The notes: generated from the letters alone by a model not told the origin. DNA of 64,000 nucleotides from Henricia sp. BOLD:AAB3569 (GCA_037783545.1 JBBELK010001490.1:141414-205413); one strand, 5' to 3'. Positions 1 through 13,321 are shown, counted from the stretch's first letter. A program made the numbers and translations.

Positions 1-280
1 CCTCTTTGGGGTACTCCTGAGTTGTGCGCATGCTCAGTCATTCGGACTGTCGTTAACGCACCGCAGTTTGGCTCGGCAATTTGGTCAAAGTGTGGTCCAA
101 ACGTCGGCAAATTTGGAGGTCGAAAAATGTTCCGACGAACTTCAAATTTTGCATGCCCTAAACTCTCTATATTGCGCACTTGTCATAAAAAAATGACAGA
201 CTTTCGCCGGGAAATGGCAGAGAAATTTCAAAGTTTAGAAAAAACTGGGTTGAGGCTTCCTGACTGCTCTCACGCAAACC
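1..280 (+). repeat. Partial monomer at left edge
   Basis: This is the 3' 280 bases of a monomer, so the array continues to the left of the window. It carries a T-to-A change after the first A-run (cataaaaaaatgacag) that recurs at about 3,421, 8,766 and 10,257. The next monomer has the cacgc form of the diagnostic site and gggagg in place of tggagg, a combination repeated at 3,516. This suggests the left edge belongs to the same HOR family as 843-7,079. Confidence 0.95.
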
Positions 281-577
281 GTGGCTGTCTGTACACACCT
301 CTTTGGGGTACTCCTGAGTTGTGCGCATGCTCAGTCATTCGGACTGTCGTTAACGCACCGCAGTTTGGCTCGGCAATTTGGTCAAAGTGTGGTCCAAACG
401 TCGGCAAATTGGGAGGTCGAAAAATGTTCCGACGAACTTCAAATTTTGCATGCCCTAAACTCTCTATATTGCGCACTTGTCATAAAAAATTGACAGACTT
501 TCGCCGGGAAATGGCAGAGAAATTTCAAAGTTTAGAAAAAACTGGGTTGAGGCTTCCTGACTGCTCTCGCGCAAACC

Positions 578-842
578 GTGGCTGTCTGTACACACCTCTT
601 TGGGGTACTCCTGAGTTGTGCGCATGCTCAGTCATTCGGACTGTCGTTAACGCACCGCAGTTTGGCTCGGCAATTTGGTCAAAGTGTGGTCCAAACGTCG
701 GCAAATTTGGAGGTCGAAAAATGTTCCGACGAACTTCAAATTTTGCATGCCCTAAACTCTCTATATTGCGCACTTGTCATAAAAAATTGACAGACTTTAG
801 AAAAAACTGGGTTGAGGCTTCCTGACTGCTCTCACGCAAACC
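578..842 (+). repeat. 265-bp monomer with a 32-bp deletion
   Basis: This monomer lacks 32 bp between cagacttt and agaaaaaac (junction near 796-799). The missing part starts at cgccggg and ends in gttt. The two ends share TTT, so it looks like a short microhomology-mediated deletion or replication slip. It is the only copy with this deletion, so it arose once and has not been spread by homogenisation. It also shifts the reading frame that is open in its neighbours. Confidence 0.93.
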
Positions 843-3515
843 GTGGCTGTCTGTACACACCTCTTTGGGGTACTCCTGAGTTGTGCGCATGCTCAGTCAT
901 TCGGACTGTCGTTAACGCACCGCAGTTTGGCTCGGCAATTTGGTCAAAGTGTGGTCCAAACGTCGGCAAATTGGGAGGTCGAAAAATGTTCCGACGAACT
1001 TCAAATTTTGCATGCCCTAAACTCTCTATATTGCGCACTTGTCATAAAAAATTGACAGACTTTCACCGGGAAATGGCAGAGAAATTTCAAAGTTTAGAAA
1101 AAACTGGGTTGAGGCTTCCTGACTGCTCTCGCGCAAACCGTGGCTGTCTGTACACACCTCTTTGGGGTACTCCTGAGTTGTGCGCATGCTCAGTCATTCG
1201 GACTGTCGTTAACGCACCGCAGTTTGGCTCGGCAATTTGGTCAAAGTGTGGTCCAAACGTCGGCAAATTTGGAGGTCGAAAAATGTTCCGACGAACTTCA
1301 AATTTTGCATGCCCTAAACTCTCTATATTGCGCACTTGTCATAAAAAATTGACAGACTTTCGCCGGGAAATGGCAGAGAAATTTCAAAGTTCAGAAAAAA
1401 ATGGGTTGAGGCTTCCTGACTGCTCTCACGCAAACCGTGGCTGTCTGTACACACCTCTTTGGGGTACTCCTGAGTTGTGCGCATGCTCAGTCATTCGGAC
1501 TGTCGTTAACGCACCGCAGTTTGACTCGGCAATTTGGTCAAAGTGTGGTCCAAACGTCGGCAAATTTGGAGGTCGAAAAATGTTCCGACGAACTTCAAAT
1601 TTTGCATGCCCTAAACTCTCTATATTGCGCACTTGTCATAAAAAATTGACAGACTTTCGCCGGGAAATGGCAGAGAAATTTCAAAGTTTAGAAAAAACTG
1701 GGTTGAGGCTTCCTGACTGCTCTCGCGCAAACCGTGGCTGTCTGTACACACCTCTTTGGGGTACTCCTGAGTTGTGCGCATGCTCAGTCATTCGGACTGT
1801 CGTTAACGCACCGCAGTTTGGCTCGGCAATTTGGTCAAAGTGTGGTCCAAACGTCGGCAAATTTGGAGGTCGAAAAATGTTCCGACGAACTTCAAATTTT
1901 GCATGCCCTAAACTCTCTATATTGCGCACTTGTCATAAAAAATTGACAGACTTTCGCCGGGAAATGGCAGAGAAATTTCAAAGTTTAGAAAAAACTGGGT
2001 TGAGGCTTCCTGACTGCTCTCGCGCAAACCGTGGCTGTCTGTACACACCTCTTTGGGGTACTCCTGAGTTGTGCGCATGCTCAGTCATTCGGACTGTCGT
2101 TAACGCACCGCAGTTTGGCTCGGCAATTTGGTCAAAGTGTGGTCCAAACGTCGGCAAATTTGGAGGTCGAAAAATGTTCCGACGAACTTCAAATTTTGCA
2201 TGCCCTAAACTCTCTATATTGCGCACTTGTCACAAAAAATTGACAGACTTTCGCCGGGAAATGGCAGAGAAATTTCAAAGTTTAGAAAAAACTGGGTTGA
2301 GGCTTCCTGACTGCTCTCGCGCAAACCGTGGCTGTCTGTACACACCTCTTTGGGGTACTCCTGAGTTGCGCGCATGCTCAGTCATTCGGACTGTCGTTAA
2401 CGCACCGCAGTTTGGCTCGGCAATTTGGTCAAAGTGTGGTCCAAACGTCGGCAAATTTGGAGGTCGAAAAATGTTCCGACGAACTTCAAATTTTGCATGC
2501 CCTAAACTCTCTATATTGCGCACTTGTCATAAAAAATTGACAGACTTTCGCCGGGAAATGGCAGAGAAATTTCAAAGTTTAGAAAAAACTGGGTTGAGGC
2601 TTCCTGACTGCTCTCGCGCAAACCGTGGCTGTCTGTACACACCTCTTTGGGGTACTCCTGAGTTGTGCGCATGCTCAGTCATTCGGACTGTCGTTAACGC
2701 ACCGCAGTTTGGCTCGGCAATTTGGTCAAAGTGTGGTCCAAACGTCGGCAAATTTGGAGGTCGAAAAATGTTCCGACGAACTTCAAATTTTGCATGCCCT
2801 AAACTCTCTATATTGCGCACTTGTCACAAAAAATTGACAGACTTTCGCCGGGAAATGGCAGAGAAATTTCAAAGTTTAGAAAAAACTGGGTTGAGGCTTC
2901 CTGACTGCTCTCGCGCAAACCGTGGCTGTCTGTACACACCTCTTTGGGGTACTCCTGAGTTGTGCGCATGCTCAGTCATTCGGACTGTCGTTAACGCACC
3001 GCAGTTTGGCTCGGCAATTTGGTCAAAGTGTGGTCCAAACGTCGGCAAATTTGGAGGTCGAAAAATGTTCCGACGAACTTCAAATTTTGCATGCCCTAAA
3101 CTCTCTATATTGCGCACTTTTCATAAAAAATTGACAGACTTTCGCCGGGAAATGGCAGAGAAATTTCAAAGTTTAGAAAAAACTGGGTTGAGGCTTCCTG
3201 ACTGCTCTCGCGCAAACCGTGGCTGTCTGTACACACCTCTTTGGGGTACTCCTGAGTTGTGCGCATGCTCAGTCATTCGGACTGTCGTTAACGCACCGCA
3301 GTTTGGCTCGGCAATTTGGTCAAAGTGTGGTCCAAACGTCGGCAAATTTGGAGGTCGAAAAATGTTCCGACGAACTTCAAATTTTGCATGCCCTAAACTC
3401 TCTATATTGCGCACTTGTCATAAAAAAATGACAGACTTTCGCCGGGAAATGGCAGAGAAATTTCAAAGTTTAGAAAAAACTGGGTTGAGGCTTCCTGACT
3501 GCTCTCACGCAAACC
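843..3515 (+). repeat. Nine-monomer stretch (2,673 bp) opening with a marked five-monomer motif
   Basis: The first five monomers carry, in order: gggagg plus tttcaccggg (843); tcagaaaaaaatggg (1,140); tttgactcgg (1,437); no marker (1,734); and tgtcacaaaa (2,031). The same ordered motif reappears exactly 2,673 bp later, at 3,516, and again in nearly the same form 1,782 bp after that. The remaining four monomers have private changes: gttgcgcgc at 2,328, tgtcacaaaa at 2,625, cacttttcat at 2,922 and the A-run T-to-A change at 3,219. All nine are exactly 297 bp. Confidence 0.85.
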
Positions 3516-5297
3516 GTGGCTGTCTGTACACACCTCTTTGGGGTACTCCTGAGTTGTGCGCATGCTCAGTCATTCGGACTGTCGTTAACGCACCGCAGTT
3601 TGGCTCGGCAATTTGGTCAAAGTGTGGTCCAAACGTCGGCAAATTGGGAGGTCGAAAAATGTTCCGACGAACTTCAAATTTTGCATGCCCTAAACTCTCT
3701 ATATTGCGCACTTGTCATAAAAAATTGACAGACTTTCACCGGGAAATGGCAGAGAAATTTCAAAGTTTAGAAAAAACTGGGTTGAGGCTTCCTGACTGCT
3801 CTCGCGCAAACCGTGGCTGTCTGTACACACCTCTTTGGGGTACTCCTGAGTTGTGCGCATGCTCAGTCATTCGGACTGTCGTTAACGCACCGCAGTTTGG
3901 CTCGGCAATTTGGTCAAAGTGTGGTCCAAACGTCGGCAAATTTGGAGGTCGAAAAATGTTCCGACGAACTTCAAATTTTGCATGCCCTAAACTCTCTATA
4001 TTGCGCACTTGTCATAAAAAATTGACAGACTTTCGCCGGGAAATGGCAGAGAAATTTCAAAGTTCAGAAAAAAATGGGTTGAGGCTTCCTGACTGCTCTC
4101 ACGCAAACCGTGGCTGTCTGTACACACCTCTTTGGGGTACTCCTGAGTTGTGCGCATGCTCAGTCATTCGGACTGTCGTTAACGCACCGCAGTTTGACTC
4201 GGCAATTTGGTCAAAGTGTGGTCCAAACGTCGGCAAATTTGGAGGTCGAAAAATGTTCCGACGAACTTCAAATTTTGCATGCCCTAAACTCTCTATATTG
4301 CGCACTTGTCATAAAAAATTGACAGACTTTCGCCGGGAAATGGCAGAGAAATTTCAAAGTTTAGAAAAAACTGGGTTGAGGCTTCCTGACTGCTCTCGCG
4401 CAAACCGTGGCTGTCTGTACACACCTCTTTGGGGTACTCCTGAGTTGTGCGCATGCTCAGTCATTCGGACTGTCGTTAACGCACCGCAGTTTGGCTCGGC
4501 AATTTGGTCAAAGTGTGGTCCAAACGTCGGCAAATTTGGAGGTCGAAAAATGTTCCGACGAACTTCAAATTTTGCATGCCCTAAACTCTCTATATTGCGC
4601 ACTTGTCATAAAAAATTGACAGACTTTCGCCGGGAAATGGCAGAGAAATTTCAAAGTTTAGAAAAAACTGGGTTGAGGCTTCCTGACTGCTCTCGCGCAA
4701 ACCGTGGCTGTCTGTACACACCTCTTTGGGGTACTCCTGAGTTGTGCGCATGCTCAGTCATTCGGACTGTCGTTAACGCACCGCAGTTTGGCTCGGCAAT
4801 TTGGTCAAAGTGTGGTCCAAACGTCGGCAAATTTGGAGGTCGAAAAATGTTCCGACGAACTTCAAATTTTGCATGCCCTAAACTCTCTATATTGCGCACT
4901 TGTCACAAAAAATTGACAGACTTTCGCCGGGAAATGGCAGAGAAATTTCAAAGTTTAGAAAAAACTGGGTTGAGGCTTCCTGACTGCTCTCGCGCAAACC
5001 GTGGCTGTCTGTACACACCTCTTTGGGGTACTCCTGAGTTGTGCGCATGCTCAGTCATTCGGACTGTCGTTAACGCACCGCAGTTTGGCTCGGCAATTTG
5101 GTCAAAGTGTGGTCCAAACGTCGGCAAATTTGGAGGTCGAAAAATGTTCCGACGAACTTCAAATTTTGCATGCCCTAAACTCTCTATATTGCGCACTTGT
5201 CATAAAAAATTGACAGACTTTCGCCGGGAAATGGCAGAGAAATTTCAAAGTTTAGAAAAAACTGGGTTGAGGCTTCCTGACTGCTCTCGCGCAAACC
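3516..5297 (+). repeat. Hexamer HOR copy 1 (6 x 297 = 1,782 bp)
   Basis: The marker order is gggagg/tttcaccggg, tcagaaaaaaatggg, tttgactcgg, unmarked, tgtcacaaaa, unmarked. It is followed directly by a second copy at 5,298. Every monomer is 297 bp, so register and reading frame are kept exactly. The ordered shared variants show duplication of a block by unequal exchange or a similar process rather than independent mutation. Confidence 0.85.
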
Positions 5298-7079
5298 GTG
5301 GCTGTCTGTACACACCTCTTTGGGGTACTCCTGAGTTGTGCGCATGCTCAGTCATTCGGACTGTCGTTAACGCACCGCAGTTTGGCTCGGCAATTTGGTC
5401 AAAGTGTGGTCCAAACGTCGGCAAATTTGGAGGTCGAAAAATGTTCCGACGAACTTCAAATTTTGCATGCCCTAAACTCTCTATATTGCGCACTTGTCAT
5501 AAAAAATTGACAGACTTTCACCGGGAAATGGCAGAGAAATTTCAAAGTTTAGAAAAAACTGGGTTGAGGCTTCCTGACTGCTCTCGCGCAAACCGTGGCT
5601 GTCTGTACACACCTCTTTGGGGTACTCCTGAGTTGTGCGCATGCTCAGTCATTCGGACTGTCGTTAACGCACCGCAGTTTGGCTCGGCAATTTGGTCAAA
5701 GTGTGGTCCAAACGTCGGCAAATTTGGAGGTCGAAAAATGTTCCGACGAACTTCAAATTTTGCATGCCCTAAACTCTCTATATTGCGCACTTGTCATAAA
5801 AAATTGACAGACTTTCGCCGGGAAATGGCAGAGAAATTTCAAAGTTCAGAAAAAAATGGGTTGAGGCTTCCTGACTGCTCTCACGCAAACCGTGGCTGTC
5901 TGTACACACCTCTTTGGGGTACTCCTGAGTTGTGCGCATGCTCAGTCATTCGGACTGTCGTTAACGCACCGCAGTTTGACTCGGCAATTTGGTCAAAGTG
6001 TGGTCCAAACGTCGGCAAATTTGGAGGTCGAAAAATGTTCCGACGAACTTCAAATTTTGCATGCCCTAAACTCTCTATATTGCGCACTTGTCATAAAAAA
6101 TTGACAGACTTTCGCCGGGAAATGGCAGAGAAATTTCAAAGTTTAGAAAAAACTGGGTTGAGGCTTCCTGACTGCTCTCGCGCAAACCGTGGCTGTCTGT
6201 ACACACCTCTTTGGGGTACTCCTGAGTTGTGCGCATGCTCAGTCATTCGGACTGTCGTTAACGCACCGCAGTTTGGCTCGGCAATTTGGTCAAAGTGTGG
6301 TCCAAACGTCGGCAAATTTGGAGGTCGAAAAATGTTCCGACGAACTTCAAATTTTGCATGCCCTAAACTCTCTATATTGCGCACTTGTCATAAAAAATTG
6401 ACAGACTTTCGCCGGGAAATGGCAGAGAAATTTCAAAGTTTAGAAAAAACTGGGTTGAGGCTTCCTGACTGCTCTCGCGCAAACCGTGGCTGTCTGTACA
6501 CACCTCTTTGGGGTACTCCTGAGTTGTGCGCATGCTCAGTCATTCGGACTGTCGTTAACGCACCGCAGTTTGGCTCGGCAATTTGGTCAAAGTGTGGTCC
6601 AAACGTCGGCAAATTTGGAGGTCGAAAAATGTTCCGACGAACTTCAAATTTTGCATGCCCTAAACTCTCTATATTGCGCACTTGTCACAAAAAATTGACA
6701 GACTTTCGCCGGGAAATGGCAGAGAAATTTCAAAGTTTAGAAAAAACTGGGTTGAGGCTTCCTGACTGCTCTCGCGCAAACCGTGGCTGTCTGTACACAC
6801 CTCTTTGGGGTACTCCTGAGTTGTGCGCATGCTCAGTCATTCGGACTGTCGTTAACGCACCGCAGTTTGGCTCGGCAATTTGGTCAAAGTGTGGTCCAAA
6901 CGTCGGCAAATTTGGAGGTCGAAAAATGTTCCGACGAACTTCAAATTTTGCATGCCCTAAACTCTCTATATTGCGCACTTGTCATAAAAAATTGACAGAC
7001 TTTCGCCGGGAAATGGCAGAGAAATTTCAAAGTTTAGAAAAAACTGGGTTGAGGCTTCCTGACTGCTCTCGCGCAAACC
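5298..7079 (+). repeat. Hexamer HOR copy 2 (1,782 bp)
   Basis: It repeats the marker order of 3,516-5,297. The one difference I noticed is that its first monomer keeps tttcaccggg but has the common tggagg instead of gggagg. That monomer may therefore be a recombinant between marked and unmarked repeats, with the exchange point between the two sites about 90 bp apart. One unmarked 297-bp monomer (7,080-7,376) separates this block from the next HOR. Confidence 0.82.
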
Positions 7080-7376
7080 GTGGCTGTCTGTACACACCTC
7101 TTTGGGGTACTCCTGAGTTGTGCGCATGCTCAGTCATTCGGACTGTCGTTAACGCACCGCAGTTTGGCTCGGCAATTTGGTCAAAGTGTGGTCCAAACGT
7201 CGGCAAATTTGGAGGTCGAAAAATGTTCCGACGAACTTCAAATTTTGCATGCCCTAAACTCTCTATATTGCGCACTTGTCATAAAAAATTGACAGACTTT
7301 CGCCGGGAAATGGCAGAGAAATTTCAAAGTTTAGAAAAAACTGGGTTGAGGCTTCCTGACTGCTCTCGCGCAAACC

Positions 7377-8862
7377 GTGGCTGTCTGTACACACCTCTTT
7401 GGGGTACTCCTGAGTTGTGCGCATGCTCAGTCATTCGGACTGTCGTTAACGCACCGCAGTTTGGCTCGGCAATTTGGTCAAAGTGTGGTCCAAACGTCGG
7501 CAAATTTGGAGGTCGAAAAATGTTCCGACGAACTTCAAATTTTGCATGCCCTAAACTCTCTATATTGCGCACTTGTCATAAAAAAATTGACAGACTTTCG
7601 CCTGGAAATGGCAGAGAAATTTCAAAGTTTAGAAAAAACTGGGTTGAGGCTTCCTGACTGCTCTCACGCAAACCGTGGCTGTCTGTACACACCTCTTTGG
7701 GGTACTCCTGAGTTGTGCGCATGCTCAGTCATTCGGACTCTCGTTAACGCACCGCAGTTTGGCTCGGCAATTTGGTCAAAGTGTGGTCTAAACGTCGTCA
7801 AATTTGGAGGTCGAAAAATGTTCCGACGAACTTCAAATTTTGCATGCCCTAAACTCTCTATATTGCGCACTTGTCATAAAAAATTGACAGACTTTCGCCG
7901 GGAAATGGCAGAGAAATTTCAAAGTTTAGAAAAAACTGGGTTGAGGCTTCCTGACTGCTCTCGCGCAAACCGTGGCTGTCTGTACACACCTCTTTGGGGT
8001 ACTCCTGAGTTGTGCGCATGCTCAGTCATTCGGACTGTCGTTAACGCACCGCAGTTTGGCTCGGCAATTTGGTCAAAGTGTGGTCCAAACGTCGGCAAAT
8101 TTGGAGGTCGAAAAATGTTCCGACGAACTTCAAATTTTGCATGCCCGAAACTCTCTATATTGCGCACTTGTCATAAAAAATTGACAGACTTTCGCCGGGA
8201 AATGGCAGAGAAATTTCAAAGTTTAGAAAAAACTGGGTTGAGGCTTCCTGACTGCTCTCGCGCAAACCGTGGCTGTCTGTACACACCTCTTTGGGGTACT
8301 CCTGAGTTGTGCGCATGCTCAGTCATTCGGACTGTCGTTAACGCACCGCAGTTTGGCTCGGCAATTTGGTCAAAGTGTGGTCCAAACGTCGGCAAATTTG
8401 GAGGTCGAAAAATGTTCCGACGAACTTCAAATTTTGCATGCCCTAAACTCTCTATATTGCGCACTTGTCATAAAAAATTGACAGACTTTCGCCGGGAAAT
8501 GGCAGAGAAATTTCAAAGTTTAGAAAAAAATGGGTTGAGGCTTCCTGACTGCTCTCACGCAAACCGTGGCTGTCTGTACACACCTCTTTGGGGTACTCCT
8601 GAGTTGTGCGCATGCTCAGTCATTCGGACTGTCGTTAACGCACCGCAGTTTGGCTCGGCAATTTGGTCAAAGTGTGGTCCAAACGTCGGCAAATTTGGAG
8701 GTCGAAAAATGTTCCGACGAACTTCAAATTTTGCATGCCCTAAACTCTCTATATTGCGCACTTGTCATAAAAAAATGACAGACTTTCGCCGGGAAATGGC
8801 AGAGAAATTTCAAAGTTTAGAAAAAACTGGGTTGAGGCTTCCTGACTGCTCTCGCGCAAACC
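7377..8862 (+). repeat. Pentamer HOR copy 1 (1,486 bp)
   Basis: Five monomers in order: one with seven A plus cgcctgg (7,377); one with ggactctcg and gtctaaacgtcgtc (7,675); one near-consensus (7,972); one with aaaaaaatggg (8,269); and one with cataaaaaaatgac (8,566). The total is five times 297 plus one extra A. It is followed without a gap by a copy that differs at a single base I could find (g at 8,147 against t at 9,633). Confidence 0.92.
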
Positions 8863-10348
8863 GTGGCTGTCTGTACACACCTCTTTGGGGTACTCCTGAG
8901 TTGTGCGCATGCTCAGTCATTCGGACTGTCGTTAACGCACCGCAGTTTGGCTCGGCAATTTGGTCAAAGTGTGGTCCAAACGTCGGCAAATTTGGAGGTC
9001 GAAAAATGTTCCGACGAACTTCAAATTTTGCATGCCCTAAACTCTCTATATTGCGCACTTGTCATAAAAAAATTGACAGACTTTCGCCTGGAAATGGCAG
9101 AGAAATTTCAAAGTTTAGAAAAAACTGGGTTGAGGCTTCCTGACTGCTCTCACGCAAACCGTGGCTGTCTGTACACACCTCTTTGGGGTACTCCTGAGTT
9201 GTGCGCATGCTCAGTCATTCGGACTCTCGTTAACGCACCGCAGTTTGGCTCGGCAATTTGGTCAAAGTGTGGTCTAAACGTCGTCAAATTTGGAGGTCGA
9301 AAAATGTTCCGACGAACTTCAAATTTTGCATGCCCTAAACTCTCTATATTGCGCACTTGTCATAAAAAATTGACAGACTTTCGCCGGGAAATGGCAGAGA
9401 AATTTCAAAGTTTAGAAAAAACTGGGTTGAGGCTTCCTGACTGCTCTCGCGCAAACCGTGGCTGTCTGTACACACCTCTTTGGGGTACTCCTGAGTTGTG
9501 CGCATGCTCAGTCATTCGGACTGTCGTTAACGCACCGCAGTTTGGCTCGGCAATTTGGTCAAAGTGTGGTCCAAACGTCGGCAAATTTGGAGGTCGAAAA
9601 ATGTTCCGACGAACTTCAAATTTTGCATGCCCTAAACTCTCTATATTGCGCACTTGTCATAAAAAATTGACAGACTTTCGCCGGGAAATGGCAGAGAAAT
9701 TTCAAAGTTTAGAAAAAACTGGGTTGAGGCTTCCTGACTGCTCTCGCGCAAACCGTGGCTGTCTGTACACACCTCTTTGGGGTACTCCTGAGTTGTGCGC
9801 ATGCTCAGTCATTCGGACTGTCGTTAACGCACCGCAGTTTGGCTCGGCAATTTGGTCAAAGTGTGGTCCAAACGTCGGCAAATTTGGAGGTCGAAAAATG
9901 TTCCGACGAACTTCAAATTTTGCATGCCCTAAACTCTCTATATTGCGCACTTGTCATAAAAAATTGACAGACTTTCGCCGGGAAATGGCAGAGAAATTTC
10001 AAAGTTTAGAAAAAAATGGGTTGAGGCTTCCTGACTGCTCTCACGCAAACCGTGGCTGTCTGTACACACCTCTTTGGGGTACTCCTGAGTTGTGCGCATG
10101 CTCAGTCATTCGGACTGTCGTTAACGCACCGCAGTTTGGCTCGGCAATTTGGTCAAAGTGTGGTCCAAACGTCGGCAAATTTGGAGGTCGAAAAATGTTC
10201 CGACGAACTTCAAATTTTGCATGCCCTAAACTCTCTATATTGCGCACTTGTCATAAAAAAATGACAGACTTTCGCCGGGAAATGGCAGAGAAATTTCAAA
10301 GTTTAGAAAAAACTGGGTTGAGGCTTCCTGACTGCTCTCGCGCAAACC
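8863..10348 (+). repeat. Pentamer HOR copy 2 (1,486 bp)
   Basis: This is a nearly perfect tandem duplicate of 7,377-8,862, including the rare gtctaaacgtcgtc monomer at 9,161 that occurs nowhere else in the window. One difference in about 1.5 kb implies a very recent duplication or strong local homogenisation. A sixth, related monomer at 10,349 also has seven A but has cgccggg rather than cgcctgg, so the pattern ends there. Confidence 0.92.
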
Positions 10349-13321
10349 GTGGCTGTCTGTACACACCTCTTTGGGGTACTCCTGAGTTGTGCGCATGCTC
10401 AGTCATTCGGACTGTCGTTAACGCACCGCAGTTTGGCTCGGCAATTTGGTCAAAGTGTGGTCCAAACGTCGGCAAATTTGGAGGTCGAAAAATGTTCCGA
10501 CGAACTTCAAATTTTGCATGCCCTAAACTCTCTATATTGCGCACTTGTCATAAAAAAATTGACAGACTTTCGCCGGGAAATGGCAGAGAAATTTCAAAGT
10601 TTAGAAAAAACTGGGTTGAGGCTTCCTGACTGCTCTCGCGCAAACCGTGGCTGTCTGTACACACCTCTTTGGGGTACTCCTGAGTTGTGCGCATGCTCAG
10701 TCATTCGGACTGTCGTTAACGCACCGCAGTTTGGCTCGGCAATTTGGTCAAAGTGTGGTCCAAACGTCGGCAAATTTGGAGGTCGAAAAATGTTCCGACG
10801 AACTTCAAATTTTGCATGCCCTAAACTCTCTATATTGCGCACTTGTCATAAAAAATTGACAGACTTTCGCCGGGAAATGGCAGAGAAATTTCAAAGTTTA
10901 GAAAAAACTGGGTTGAGGCTTCCTGACTGCTCTCACGCAAACCGTGGCTGTCTGTACACACCTCTTTGAGGGTACTCCAGAGTTGTGCGCATGCTCAGTC
11001 ATTCGGACTGTCGTTAACGCACCGCAGTTTGGCTCGGCAATTTGGTCAAAGTGTGGTCCAAACGTCGGCAAATTTGGAGGTCGAAAAATGTTCCGACGAA
11101 CTTCAAATTTTGCATGCCCTAAACTCTCTATATTGCGCACTTGTCATAAAAAATTGACAGACTTTCGCCGGGAAATGACAGAGAAATTTCAAAGTTTAGA
11201 AAAAACTGGGTTGAGGCTTCCTGACTGCTCTCGCGCAAACCGTGGCTGTCTGTACACACCTCTTTGGGGTACTCCTGAGTTGTGCGCATGCTCAGTCATT
11301 CGGACTGTCGTTAACGCACCGCAGTTTGGCTCGGCAATTTGGTCAAAGTGTGGTCCAAACGTCGGCAAATTTGGAGGTCGAAAAATGTTCCGACGAACTT
11401 CAAATTTTGCATGCCCTAAACTCTCTATATTGCGCACTTGTCATAAAAAATTGACAGACTTTCGCCGGGAAATGGCAGAGAAATTTCAAAGTTTAGAAAA
11501 AACTGGGTTGAGGCTTCCTGACTGCTCTCGCGCAAACCGTGGCTGTCTGTACACACCTCTTTGGGGTACTCCTGAGTTGTGCGCATGCTCAGTCATTCGG
11601 ACTGTCGTTAACGCACCGCAGTTTGGCTCGGCAATTTGGTCAAAGTGTGGTCCAAACGTCGGCAAATTTGGAGGTCGAAAAATGTTCCGACGAACTTCAA
11701 ATTTTGCATGCCCTAAACTCTCTATATTGCGCACTTGTCATAAAAAATTGACAGACTTTCGCCGGGAAATGGCAGAGAAATTTCAAAGTTTAGAAAAAAC
11801 TGGGTTGAGGCTTCCTGACTGCTCTCGCGCAAACCGTGGCTGTCTGTACACACCTCTTTGGGGTACTCCTGAGTTGTGCGCATGCTCAGTCATTCGGACT
11901 GTCGTTAACGCACCGCAGTTTGGCTCGGCAATTTGGTCAAAGTGTGGTCCAAACGTCGGCAAATTTGGAGGTCGAAAAATGTTCCGACGAACTTCAAATT
12001 TTGCATGCCCTAAACTCTCTATATTGCGCACTTGTCATAAAAAATTGACAGACTTTCGCCGGGAAATGGCAGAGAAATTTCAAAGTTTAGAAAAAAACTG
12101 GGTTGAGGCTTCCTGACTGCTCTCGCGCAAACCGTGGCTGTCTGTACACACCTCTTTGGGGTACTCCTGAGTTGTGCGCATGCTCAGTCATTCGGACTGT
12201 CGTTAACGCACCGCAGTTTGGCTCGGCAATTTGGTCAAAGTGTGGTCCAAACGTCGGCAAATTTGGAGGTCGAAAAATGTTCCGACGAACTTCAAATTTT
12301 GCATGCCCTAAACTCTCTATATTGCGCACTTGTCATAAAAAATTGACAGACTTTCGCCGGGAAATGGCAGAGAAATTTCAAAGTTTAGAAAAAACTGGGT
12401 TGAGGCTTCCTGACTGCTCTCGCGCAAACCGTGGCTGTCTGTACACACCTCTTTGGGGTACTCCTGAGTTGTGCGCATGCTCAGTCATTCGGACTGTCGT
12501 TAACGCACCGCAGTTTGGCTCGGCAATTTGGTCAAAGTGTGGTCCAAACGTCGGCAAATTTGGAGGTCGAAAAATGTTCCGACGAACTTCAAATTTTGCA
12601 TGCCCTAAACTATCTATATTGCGCACTTGTCATAAAAAATTGACAGACTTTCGCCGGGAAATGGCAGAGAAATTTCAAAGTTTAGAAAAAACTGGGTTGA
12701 GGCTTCCTGACTGCTCTCGCGCAAACCGTGGCTGTCTGTACACACCTCTTTGGGGTACTCCTAAGTTGTGCGCATGCTCAGTCATTCGGACTGTCGTTAA
12801 CGCACCGCAGTTTGGCTCGGCAATTTGGTCAAAGTGTGGTCCAAACGTCGGCAAATTTGGAGGTCGAAAAATGTTCCGACGAACTTCAAATTTTGCATGC
12901 CCTAAACTCTCTATATTGCGCACTTGTCATAAAAAATTGACAGACTTTCGCCGGGAAATGGCAGAGAAATTTCAAAGTTTAGAAAAAACTGGGTTGAGGC
13001 TTCCTGACTGCTCTCGCGCAAACCGTGGCTGTCTGTACACACCTCTTTGGGGTACTCCTGAGTTGTGCGCATGCTCAGTCATTCGGACTGTCGTTAACGC
13101 ACCGCAGTTTGGCTCGGCAATTTGGTCAAAGTGTGGTCCAAACGTCGGCAAATTTGGAGGTCGAAAAATGTTCCGACGAACTTCAAATTTTGCATGCCCT
13201 AAACTCTCTATATTGCGCACTTGTCATAACAAATTGACAGACTTTCGCCGGGAAATGGCAGAGAAATTTCAAAGTTTAGAAAAAACTGGGTTGAGGCTTC
13301 CTGACTGCTCTCGCGCAAACC
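10349..13321 (+). repeat. Ten plain monomers, mostly cgcg type
   Basis: No multi-monomer period is evident here. Most copies match the consensus with the cgcgcaaacc form. The monomer at 10,944 is odd: it has tttgagggtactccagag in place of tttggggtactcctgag (one inserted base and one substitution), the cacgc form, and ggaaatgacag instead of ggaaatggcag. The monomer at 12,728 has cctaag for cctgag. The monomer at 13,025 has cataacaaattg, which leads into the trimer block that follows. Confidence 0.85.

Noticed and set aside
812-7657. 2,281-codon open frame, and similar frames of 390-588 codons at 7,377, 8,863, 10,944, 12,103 and 33,462
   Set aside because: They follow the satellite monomer exactly, start and stop where monomers change length, and overlap other open frames on both strands. 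No protein family is recognisable. They are products of the 3n period, not genes.
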